NCBI GenBank assembly: GCA_964492925.1
Contig: CAZBMF010000058.1
Coordinates: 1-14,448, forward strand
DNA from: VMCP01 sp964492925
GTDB taxonomy: Bacteria; Bacteroidota; Bacteroidia; NS11-12g; UBA955
Reading direction: 5' to 3'
DNA length: 14,448 nucleotides
Shown here piece by piece: positions 8,437 to 14,448 of this stretch. The position numbers were made by a program, and so were the translations under genes. A model generated the notes under the pieces. The model was given only the letters and a program-made list of their open reading frames with translations, was not told the origin of the DNA and searched no databases. How positions within the stretch are numbered: position 1 is the stretch's first letter; each line of letters opens with the position of its first letter.

Positions 8437-9329
8437 TTACTTAAATGTGATAAACGTATATTGTCAAACAATATTTCATGGTTTCCAGTAAAATTTGCCG
8501 ATTTATCAAAACTAAAATAAATATCAATATTGGTTCCTGCAGGTTGCCCTTGAGTTTCGTAAACCAAATCTACATAAAATCTCTTCCAACTTTCTTTGGT
8601 TGGGTTTACTAACAAATATGGAACAAATTCAGTTCCTTTGGATGCACTGGTTCTTTTTAGAAATATTTGAACAGGTAAATCAGTTTTTATATCAAATTCA
8701 AGGTAAACATCTGTTCCATCTACGGGAATGTTTTTGAATGTTGTGAAGCTGGCAAGGTCCATTTTTCTCAACGAATCAATTTGCTTAAACTTGGCTACAA
8801 AAACTTTAGATTGTCCTTTAAATCGACCATTTAAATCAAAAGATCTATCATCCATAAATGTGGTGTCACCTTTATTTACAGATACAGGCACAAGGGTAGA
8901 AGAAGCATCTTCGAAATCTTCTTGCCATAGAATTTTGGCAGTAGATCTGTATTTAAATGAAGGGGTACATTCTAAAACAGAACCTCTATTTACAGTCAGC
9001 TGGGTATCAAAAAATTGTAAACTTAAATACGGTGAAAATTGGGCACTGTTTCCATTTAATTTTATATAGGGAGCAAAACTATAATTGTTTTTACCTTGTC
9101 CGTCTATAGGTATTTTTGATGGGATGGGGTAAGTCCCTAAAAAATTCTGGTTTTGATACAATTGAAATGCTGTAATTTGTTGAATATTATTTCCCCCAAC
9201 AGAAAAGGCATCAACAGAAACACTGTCGATCTTTATATAAGCCGGTATAAATGATTTTTCAGTTTCGCATCCCTCAAAAATGAAAACGAAAAAAGAAAGC
9301 AATGACAATAATAAAAAATGCTTGCGCAT
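8433..9329 (-). CDS. predicted lipoprotein with C-terminal beta-sandwich (carbohydrate-binding-like) region
   Basis: I do not recognise a named family. From the ATG at 9329 the protein has 298 residues with a lipoprotein signal: MRKHFLLLSLLSFFVFIFEG then C21. The residues after the cysteine (ETEKS) are acidic or polar, which in Bacteroidota can favour surface exposure, but this is not a clean export signal. The body is beta-rich. The second half, with DVYLEFDIKTDLPVQIFLK and the end ILFDNIRLSHLSK, resembles galactose-binding or CBM-type jelly rolls, which often finish with a D-N-[IV]-R strand. The frame is open further up to a GTG at 9353, but that adds eight residues before the natural basic start of the signal peptide, so 9329 is preferred. 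Its stop overlaps the start of the sugar-transferase gene (ATGA), implying coupled expression. A role in handling or anchoring the cluster's glycan is inference only. Confidence 0.75.
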   Translation of the reverse strand: MRKHFLLLSLLSFFVFIFEGCETEKSFIPAYIKIDSVSVDAFSVGGNNIQQITAFQLYQNQNFLGTYPIPSKIPIDGQGKNNYSFAPYIKLNGNSAQFSPYLSLQFFDTQLTVNRGSVLECTPSFKYRSTAKILWQEDFEDASSTLVPVSVNKGDTTFMDDRSFDLNGRFKGQSKVFVAKFKQIDSLRKMDLASFTTFKNIPVDGTDVYLEFDIKTDLPVQIFLKRTSASKGTEFVPYLLVNPTKESWKRFYVDLVYETQGQPAGTNIDIYFSFDKSANFTGNHEILFDNIRLSHLSK

Positions 9330-9334
9330 ACCCA

Positions 9335-9342
9335 CAAAAGTA
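9335..9342 (-). promoter_or_regulatory. possible internal -7 element before the lipoprotein gene
   Basis: On the minus strand the octamer TACTTTTG is a perfect match to the Bacteroidota -7 consensus TAnnTTTG. A TTTA lies 20 nt upstream, one mismatch from the -33 TTTG. The octamer ends only 5 nt before the chosen ATG (9329), so a transcript from here would be leaderless or nearly so. It lies between two closely spaced genes (32-nt gap), so it could be an internal promoter or chance in AT-rich sequence. Confidence 0.25.
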
Positions 9343-9361
9343 GGGTATTTCACTCAAAAAA

Positions 9362-10327
9362 TTAAACACTTTGGTATTTGCGCTTTACCTTTTCGGTAAT
9401 TGTTTCGCAAATTTGCGCCACGCCTTCTATGTGATCTAAGTGATTCAATGGTGTCAATTTTTTGTCAATATTTTCAATAAAATTTCGAATTTCCATTTTT
9501 TTCACGTCGTACGGCATAATATTTCGCTTGATAGTTACAAATTGCTGATTGTCGTGTTGCATGTGTGGACTATCAATATCGAGGGATAATTGTTCTTGAT
9601 TTGACGTCAATCTGTATTCAGTGAGTTCATTGTCGTGGAAATCTATGTTGAACAATTTTTCATGTTGAAAAACCCGAATTTTGTGCGTTTTTTCTTCAAT
9701 AGCTCTACCTAGGGAAATTTGGCAAATCGCGTCATTGTCGAATTCAATGTGAATATTTAACAAATCAGTATGTTCTCCAAAAAGAAACATTGGCCGTGCA
9801 GATATGCTACGAACATTGCTATCAACAATTCTTAAAACTAGGTCCAATTCTTGAGACAATTGGTTGAAAATCCATTGATTAAATTCTCCTGTTTTAGGCG
9901 CTTGACTGTGCTTTTCTAGTTTAATAAACCTTGGTTTTTTAAGGTATTGTAGAGATGTTGTAAATAGTGGAAGACTATATAATGTATTTCCAAACTGGAA
10001 AATGGTTTCAGACTCCCTTCGTAGTTTTTGTAAATGTTCTATTTCGTGGGTCGACCAATCTCTGTAACCGTCAATGAAAATGTGTTTACCAAACTTCATC
10101 ATTTGACAAATCACATCAAACGATAAATTTTTAACTTGATTTCCAATAACAAACAAATCTCCTGACTGAATAATCTCGATAATTTTAATAAAATCTCCAA
10201 ACATATTGTAGTTTAGAGAATCATCAGGATCGATGTAACCTTTTAATAATACATCTCTTGAATCTTTGAGTAGTAAAGAGTATTCTTCAACTGATTTTTC
10301 GGATCCAAGAATGATTATTTTTTTCAT
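9362..10327 (-). CDS. divergent Gfo/Idh/MocA-family protein, probably with degenerate cofactor and catalytic motifs
   Basis: The layout follows the Gfo/Idh/MocA oxidoreductases: an N-terminal Rossmann-like part starting KKIIILGS (2-9), the landmark GKHIFID (80-86) at the position of the usual GKHVxxEKP, and the strand-turn FQFGNTL (110-116). After these comes a C-terminal alpha/beta domain with SQELDLVLRIVD (158-169), IHIEFDNDAICQISLGR (192-208) and a closing helix pair (about 282-315). The 321-residue length is normal. Two key features are missing: the GxGxxG dinucleotide loop reads GSEKS, and the EKP motif with its catalytic lysine reads DGY. It may therefore bind a sugar or nucleotide sugar without redox activity, or use altered residues. 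It is the first gene of the cluster, 32 nt before the lipoprotein start and divergent from pcm by 75 nt. A nucleotide-sugar role is suggested by the sugar transferase two genes down, but that is inference. Confidence 0.7.
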   Translation of the reverse strand: MKKIIILGSEKSVEEYSLLLKDSRDVLLKGYIDPDDSLNYNMFGDFIKIIEIIQSGDLFVIGNQVKNLSFDVICQMMKFGKHIFIDGYRDWSTHEIEHLQKLRRESETIFQFGNTLYSLPLFTTSLQYLKKPRFIKLEKHSQAPKTGEFNQWIFNQLSQELDLVLRIVDSNVRSISARPMFLFGEHTDLLNIHIEFDNDAICQISLGRAIEEKTHKIRVFQHEKLFNIDFHDNELTEYRLTSNQEQLSLDIDSPHMQHDNQQFVTIKRNIMPYDVKKMEIRNFIENIDKKLTPLNHLDHIEGVAQICETITEKVKRKYQSV

Positions 10328-10339
10328 TTACTATTTGGT

Positions 10340-10347
10340 TATTTTTG
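10340..10347 (+). promoter_or_regulatory. candidate -7 promoter element for pcm
   Basis: The octamer TATTTTTG matches the Bacteroidota -7 consensus TAnnTTTG exactly and lies 55 nt before the pcm ATG. No TTG or TTTG is found at the expected -33 spacing, so support is partial. It lies in the 75-nt region shared with the divergent cluster starting at 10327, for which I see no convincing promoter on the other strand. Confidence 0.4.
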
Positions 10348-10402
10348 CAGCGCCAACAAATTTTTGAATAATTTCTGAAATTCATACATTGGCATTTTAA
10401 AC

Positions 10403-11077
10403 ATGATGTTTACAAACCAACAAAATACTGATACATTACTTCATCAAGGAAAGCGAAAAAAGTTGGCCGAATTATTGGCTGAAAAGGGCATAAGTAATGA
10501 GTTTGTGCTCGATGCCGTGCGTAAAGTACCAAGACATTGGTTTTTCCCTAAGGATTTTGAACAGTATGCCTATAGAGACGCTGCATTTCCAATAAATCAC
10601 GGTCAAACCATCTCTCAACCATTTACTGTTGCTTTTCAGAGTCAATTAATTGATATTAAATCGAATAGCAAGGTATTAGAGGTGGGTACTGGAAGTGGTT
10701 ATCAGGCTGCCATTTTATCAGAAATGGGGGCTGAATTGTATAGTATTGAATACATCAAGCCATTGTTAGAGGAGGCTGCCCAAATTTTATCATCAATTAA
10801 CCCTAAAATCAAACTTTTTCACGGTGATGGAAGTTTAGGTTTGCCAAAATATGCACCTTTCGATGCCATTATTGTAACTGCTGGCGCCCCTGTGGTTCCT
10901 GAAGCACTAAAAATGCAACTCAACATAGGAGGGAAATTGGTAATTCCTGTTGGACAAGAAAAAGAAAATCAAATAATGCTTAGAATCACCCGAAAATCAT
11001 TAACGGAATTCACCCAAGAAAACTTCGGAGATTTTAAATTTGTTCCGTTAAAAGGCAATCAAGGCTGGGAAATTTAA
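10403..11077 (+). CDS. pcm: protein-L-isoaspartate O-methyltransferase
   Basis: The enzyme methylates L-isoaspartyl residues in damaged proteins with S-adenosylmethionine, starting their repair in the cytoplasm. The family signature is complete: RHWFFP (44-49), the active-site loop GQTISQPFTVA (67-77), the SAM-binding motif VLEVGTGSGYQAA (91-103), the acidic loop GDGS, then FDAIIVTAGAP, GGKLVIPVG and the C-terminal FVPLKGNQGW. At 224 residues the length is typical for the bacterial enzyme. Two ATG codons stand in tandem (10403 and 10406), and either could be used. The gene stands alone on the plus strand: divergent from the glycan/export cluster, and convergent with the aminopeptidase gene, whose stop is only 4 nt from its own. 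Nothing unusual is seen. Confidence 0.96.
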   Translation: MMFTNQQNTDTLLHQGKRKKLAELLAEKGISNEFVLDAVRKVPRHWFFPKDFEQYAYRDAAFPINHGQTISQPFTVAFQSQLIDIKSNSKVLEVGTGSGYQAAILSEMGAELYSIEYIKPLLEEAAQILSSINPKIKLFHGDGSLGLPKYAPFDAIIVTAGAPVVPEALKMQLNIGGKLVIPVGQEKENQIMLRITRKSLTEFTQENFGDFKFVPLKGNQGWEI

Positions 11078-11081
11078 TTTT

Positions 11082-12362
11082 TTAAGCATTCATAATGCTT
11101 TCTATTTCATCAATTTCAATTGGAAATCCATCCATCAAATCAACCAAACCATTAGAAGTGAGTACAATATCATTTTCTATGCGCACCCCAATGCCTTCTT
11201 CCTGAATGTAAATCCCTGGTTCAACAGTAAGCACAGAACCTTCTGGAATTGGATCAAAACGATGCATCACATCATGAACATCTAAACCCAAATGATGAGA
11301 GGTTCCATGCATGTAATATTTCATAAATGCCTTTGGATTATCTTTGATTTCCTGAGAGGTTAAAAGGTTAATTTCTAACAATTTTTCTGTCATGAATTCA
11401 CAAACTTGCGCGTGATAAACAGGTAGTGTTACTCCTGGTTTCAATACTGTTTTCGCAAATTTTTGCACGCTCAAAACGGCGTTATATACCTCCGCTTGTC
11501 GCTTAGAAAACTTACCATTTACCGGAATGCATCTCGACAAATCACCATTGTAATTTGCATATTCGGCACCAAAATCTAAAAGCAACAAATCTCCGTCTTT
11601 ACATTGTTTGTTGTTCTCAATATAATGCAAAACACAAGCACTACTACCGCTGCCAATGATAGGATCAAAGGCATATCCACGACTTCTATTTCTTATAAAT
11701 TCATGAATTAGTTCTGCTTCAATTTCATATTCCCAAATCCCTGGTTTTACAAATTTTAGCAACCGTTCAAATCCTAATTTTGTGATTCTGATGGCTTCCT
11801 TTAGAAGTTCAATTTCTTCAGGTTCTTTCACCATACGTAAGTTGGCCAAAATTGGTGCACTTCTTTTAATTTGATGCGCAGGATATTTGGCAATTATTTC
11901 GTTTGCAAATCTCAGATTTGCATATGATACCTTGTCTGTAAATCTGTCATTTTCATTCAAATTCACATAAATATTTTCAGCAAATAAAAATGCAGCGTGA
12001 ATGGTTTTCCAAAACTCATGGTACCAAAACACATTTTGTATGCCTGAAACCTTGAAAACATCATTCGGCATCAATCTAGCACCATCCCAAATGGCGATTT
12101 GTTGAGATGTTTCTTTTACAAAAATCATTTCTCTGTACAACGGATTTGGACAATCTGGAAACAATACCAAAATGGTGTCTTCTTGATCTACACCAGTTAA
12201 GTAGAAAATATCGGATTGTTGTTTGAATGCAAAATAGGCGTCTCCGTTTTTCGGCATTTCGTCATTGCTATGAAATACGGCAATCGATCCCGGTAGTAAT
12301 TTTGAGGCTAATTTTTGACGATTTTTAACAAATAAGCTTTGTGGAATAGATTTGTATTTCAT
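11082..12362 (-). CDS. pepP: Xaa-Pro aminopeptidase (metallopeptidase family M24B)
   Basis: This cytoplasmic dinuclear-metal peptidase removes an N-terminal residue that precedes proline. From the ATG at 12362 it has 426 residues in two domains. The first is an N-terminal aminopeptidase-P domain (about 8-170, with GDAYFAFKQQSDIFYLTGV at 40-58). The second is a pita-bread catalytic domain carrying all five expected metal ligands: D263 and D274 in LLDFGAEYANYNGDLSR, H356 in HGTSHHLGLDVHD, E381 in LTVEPGIYI and E396 in GVRIEND. The frame extends upstream to a TTG at 12437, but the extra 25 residues do not look like the family, and a good promoter -7 element (12385-12392) lies inside that extension, so the later ATG is chosen. 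It converges with pcm (4-nt gap) and is divergent from the large surface protein gene. It is a single-gene unit with no sign of damage. Confidence 0.95.
   Translation of the reverse strand: MKYKSIPQSLFVKNRQKLASKLLPGSIAVFHSNDEMPKNGDAYFAFKQQSDIFYLTGVDQEDTILVLFPDCPNPLYREMIFVKETSQQIAIWDGARLMPNDVFKVSGIQNVFWYHEFWKTIHAAFLFAENIYVNLNENDRFTDKVSYANLRFANEIIAKYPAHQIKRSAPILANLRMVKEPEEIELLKEAIRITKLGFERLLKFVKPGIWEYEIEAELIHEFIRNRSRGYAFDPIIGSGSSACVLHYIENNKQCKDGDLLLLDFGAEYANYNGDLSRCIPVNGKFSKRQAEVYNAVLSVQKFAKTVLKPGVTLPVYHAQVCEFMTEKLLEINLLTSQEIKDNPKAFMKYYMHGTSHHLGLDVHDVMHRFDPIPEGSVLTVEPGIYIQEEGIGVRIENDIVLTSNGLVDLMDGFPIEIDEIESIMNA
11084..11100. terminator. small hairpin at the pcm / aminopeptidase convergence, weak terminator candidate
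   Basis: AAGCATT (11084-11090) pairs perfectly with AATGCTT (11094-11100) around a CAT loop, just after the pcm stop and inside the last codons of the aminopeptidase gene. On the plus strand it is followed by TCTATTTC, only a moderate U tract, and on the minus strand by an A run. It is at best a weak terminator for pcm. Confidence 0.25.
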
Positions 12363-12384
12363 GTTAATGTGATTTTTTGTGATG

Positions 12385-12392
12385 CAAAAATA
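12385..12392 (-). promoter_or_regulatory. candidate -7 promoter element for the aminopeptidase gene
   Basis: Read on the minus strand, 12392 to 12385 is TATTTTTG, a perfect TAnnTTTG match lying 22 nt before the ATG at 12362. A -33 TTTG is not found at the expected distance, so the call rests on the -7 octamer and its position. It implies a short leader of about 15-18 nt. Confidence 0.45.
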
Positions 12393-12603
12393 AGCAACAC
12401 AGATAATTTTTTTATGGAAAACCACTAGATAGGTCAATATCGATTTCTATTTCTTTTAAAGAAATCTCTTAAGTGATTGTTATATATGTAGTTATTTTGC
12501 AGGGACAGAGGGCCAAGGTTTTTGAAAAAGATCAGAATTAGGAATATTTGAGTGTGATTCTATCTCCGTTTGTTGAGGAATGTTGATTTATTTGAGGAAA
12601 TTA

Positions 12604-12634
12604 TTGGATAAAAATAAGATTTTTTCTATTTTTG
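12604..12634 (+). promoter_or_regulatory. Bacteroidota-type promoter for the large surface-protein gene
   Basis: A TTG at 12604-12606 (-33) is followed after exactly 20 nt by TATTTTTG at 12627-12634, a perfect match to the -7 consensus TAnnTTTG. This is the best promoter match in the window. Transcription would begin near 12640, giving a leader of about 60 nt before the ATG at 12702. No Shine-Dalgarno sequence is seen before that ATG, as is usual for the phylum. Confidence 0.6.
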
Positions 12635-12701
12635 AGGCAACACTATCTTCAAGAGGTGTGTCATAACTATTATAAAAATTCAAAAAACTAAAAACTACTA
12701 T

Positions 12702-14448
12702 ATGAAAAGACTTTTACCTTTAGTCATTTTATTTCTGTCTATTTTCAGCACGAATGTGACAAACGCATCTCATATGATGGGTGCGGACATGAGTTACAAA
12801 TGTTTGGGAAATGGTAAGTACAAAATCACAGCCAAAGTTTATCGTGATTGTCGCGGTATTGGTATGGGTGTTGTAGGGTTCAAAGCCTATGCTGGCGTAA
12901 ATGGAGGAAATGGTTGTGGAACTGTTTCTCCATCAGGTTTTACCAGAACAAATATTCGAGACGTAACTACAAGATGTTCTTCATCAAACAATCCTTGTAA
13001 CCCAAAGAATACTTATGGTACAGGTAAAGGGGTTGAAGAGCATACATTCGAATGTACAGTAGACTTTAACTCATCGCCTCTAAATACTTTTTTGAACAAA
13101 AGTAGTTGTTGCGAAGTTACGTTTTACGTGAATGAGTGTTGCAGAAATGGTGGAATCACAACCGGTGCCGCAGGTAACGATTTTTACTCTACTTGCATGA
13201 TCAACATTTGTAATTTGAAAAAAACCGTTAACAAATGTAACAGTTCACCTCAACTTACCAATGAACCTGTAGGTTTCCTTTGCTGTAACATTCCTTGGTA
13301 TTACAATAATGGTGCTTTGGATACGGTAGATTTCGACTCAATTTCATATAAATTGGTGAGAGGTTTGTCCAATGTACCTAATACTTCTGTATCATATTCT
13401 TCACCTTTTGCGTACAATTATCCAATGACACCTTTTTGTATACCTCCAACTACAATCAAGTGTACACCAAATCCAAGTACAAACCCTCCTAGAGGTTTTT
13501 ACTTTGATACAGCAAACGGTGATATTATAGTTACACCAACAAAATGTGATGAGGCGCCAATTATTGTAATTGAACAAACAGAATGGCGGCCTGATAGTGC
13601 AACTGGTGCATGGATTGTCGTCGGTCGAACGCGAAGGGATATGCAGATGTGGGTACTTGATGATTGTGGTTATAATAAACCACCTGTTATCAATGGACCA
13701 TATAGTTGGATTATTTGTGAAGGTGATAAAATTTGTAAAAAAATTAAAATCACAGATGAAACATTTACTCCATATCAAACTGTACCTGATACCGTAATTG
13801 CGAAATGGAATGGTGGTATTCCAGGTGCTACATTTATTGTTGTAGATAAAACCAAACGTGAAAAAGAATATGAGTTTTGTTGGCAAACAAAACGCGGTCA
13901 AGCTTCTGAAGTTTCATACTCATTTACCGTAACTGCATCTGACCAACATTGTACTCCTCCTGTTGTTTCTATCAGAAGTTTCAAAGTTAAAGTTAACCCA
14001 AGAGCTGAAGATCAGAGAATTTATACCGGCGTAGACAATACCCAATTGCTAGGATATGCTGGAGCATCTTTGGCAACCGGCAAGCTAAAATGTGGTCGAT
14101 TTGCATTTAATGCCAAACTCGCTGCTAACTTTAAAGGAACTGCAACCTATCAATGGAGTTTCAGAGATTCAACCGGTAAGAAAGAGTTTTATTTCAGTTC
14201 TAAAAAAACAGATACATTGACCTTTTATAAAGGTGGTAAATTTGTTATTGTACATACAGTGAACAATAATTTCAATTGCCCTACCATATATAGAGATACA
14301 ATTATAGTTCCTGATCCTCCAACGGTAGTTATGGCCACCAAAGATACATTCGCTTGTCATGGTTCTACCATGAAGGTGGTTCCAAAAGTCGTTAATGGTA
14401 AACCAAACTATTCTTACTATTGGACAAGAATAGTTGTAGACACAGCAA
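12702..14448 (+). CDS. large secreted Cys-rich surface protein with PKD/Ig-like repeats, 3' partial
   Basis: The frame is open from the ATG to the window end (582 codons plus one base) with no stop, so the gene is 3' truncated. A signal peptide (MKRLLPLVILFLSIFSTNVTNA) precedes SHMMGADMSYKCLGNGKYKI and VYRDCRG (residues about 23-51). I recognise this start from many very large Bacteroidota proteins that carry PKD domains and end in a gliding-motility-type (type IX secretion, type B) sorting domain. About 26 cysteines occur in the visible part, several as CC pairs (SCCE, ECCR, LCCN), suggesting disulfide-stabilised extracellular domains. From about residue 479, TYQWSFRDSTG and the following region up to VPDPP look like a PKD/Ig-like beta-sandwich, and a second unit seems to begin near 537 (PTVVMATKDTFACHG). 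Likely roles are surface adhesion or matrix; this is inference. The C-terminal sorting domain cannot be checked here. Confidence 0.88.
   Translation, partial: MKRLLPLVILFLSIFSTNVTNASHMMGADMSYKCLGNGKYKITAKVYRDCRGIGMGVVGFKAYAGVNGGNGCGTVSPSGFTRTNIRDVTTRCSSSNNPCNPKNTYGTGKGVEEHTFECTVDFNSSPLNTFLNKSSCCEVTFYVNECCRNGGITTGAAGNDFYSTCMINICNLKKTVNKCNSSPQLTNEPVGFLCCNIPWYYNNGALDTVDFDSISYKLVRGLSNVPNTSVSYSSPFAYNYPMTPFCIPPTTIKCTPNPSTNPPRGFYFDTANGDIIVTPTKCDEAPIIVIEQTEWRPDSATGAWIVVGRTRRDMQMWVLDDCGYNKPPVINGPYSWIICEGDKICKKIKITDETFTPYQTVPDTVIAKWNGGIPGATFIVVDKTKREKEYEFCWQTKRGQASEVSYSFTVTASDQHCTPPVVSIRSFKVKVNPRAEDQRIYTGVDNTQLLGYAGASLATGKLKCGRFAFNAKLAANFKGTATYQWSFRDSTGKKEFYFSSKKTDTLTFYKGGKFVIVHTVNNNFNCPTIYRDTIIVPDPPTVVMATKDTFACHGSTMKVVPKVVNGKPNYSYYWTRIVVDTA

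Larger units (their letters stand above)
12363..12701. other. 339-nt divergent intergenic region
   Basis: This stretch separates the aminopeptidase gene (minus) from the large surface-protein gene (plus). It holds the aminopeptidase -7 element near its left end and a well-matched plus-strand promoter at 12604-12634. Three AT-rich TTTGAG-containing stretches (near 12553, 12586 and 12632) are seen, of which only the last fits a promoter. I see no RNA gene, convincing small open reading frame, terminator or direct repeat. Confidence 0.6.

Noticed and set aside
12441..12600. Small gene or RNA in the wide divergent intergenic region
   Set aside because: No frame with a sensible start and composition and no stable extended hairpin or tRNA-like fold could be seen by eye.
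13401..13901. 166-codon open frame on the minus strand
   Set aside because: It lies wholly inside the uninterrupted surface-protein frame on the plus strand and its translation (rich in W, C, F and N) has no recognisable family.

Overview
The window looks like chromosomal DNA from a member of the Bacteroidota. The evidence is AT-rich sequence, genes without evident Shine-Dalgarno sites, several matches to the Bacteroidota promoter pattern (TTG-N20-TAnnTTTG), a Bacteroidota-type GyrB, and the start of a large secreted protein of the SHxxG...YxCLGNGxY...YRDC type, which is common in gliding and type IX secretion bacteria. The genus cannot be fixed from this sequence.

Layout, left to right. At 1-1175 (+) is the 3' part of a LolC/LolE/FtsX-type ABC permease whose start lies outside the window. 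It converges on gyrB (1240-3192, -), and a perfect 13-bp hairpin at 1191-1221 can terminate both. Next comes a tightly packed minus-strand cluster from 10327 down to 3288. In order of transcription it encodes a divergent Gfo/Idh/MocA-type protein, a lipoprotein, a WbaP/WcaJ-type polyprenyl-phosphate sugar-1-phosphate transferase, an ABC-exporter transmembrane domain without an ATPase, an HlyD-type adaptor and a TolC-type outer membrane protein. Three of its five junctions overlap and the other two gaps are 32 and 49 nt, so it is probably one operon. Divergent from it is pcm (10403-11077, +), which converges with 4 nt to spare on an Xaa-Pro aminopeptidase (11082-12362, -). A 339-nt divergent region holds promoters for that peptidase and for a large Cys-rich surface protein starting at 12702 (+) and running off the end of the window.

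How the genes may work together. The minus-strand cluster pairs a membrane enzyme that starts glycan assembly on a lipid carrier with an inner-membrane exporter core, a periplasmic adaptor and an outer-membrane channel. This suggests making and exporting a glycan or glycoconjugate, or secretion linked to it. The most unusual point is that the exporter core stops exactly where its nucleotide-binding domain should begin, and no Walker-type ATPase is encoded in this cluster. Either an ATPase is supplied from elsewhere or this is an ATPase-free variant of a type I secretion complex. The other genes (gyrB, pcm, the aminopeptidase, the LolC-like permease) are ordinary housekeeping genes.
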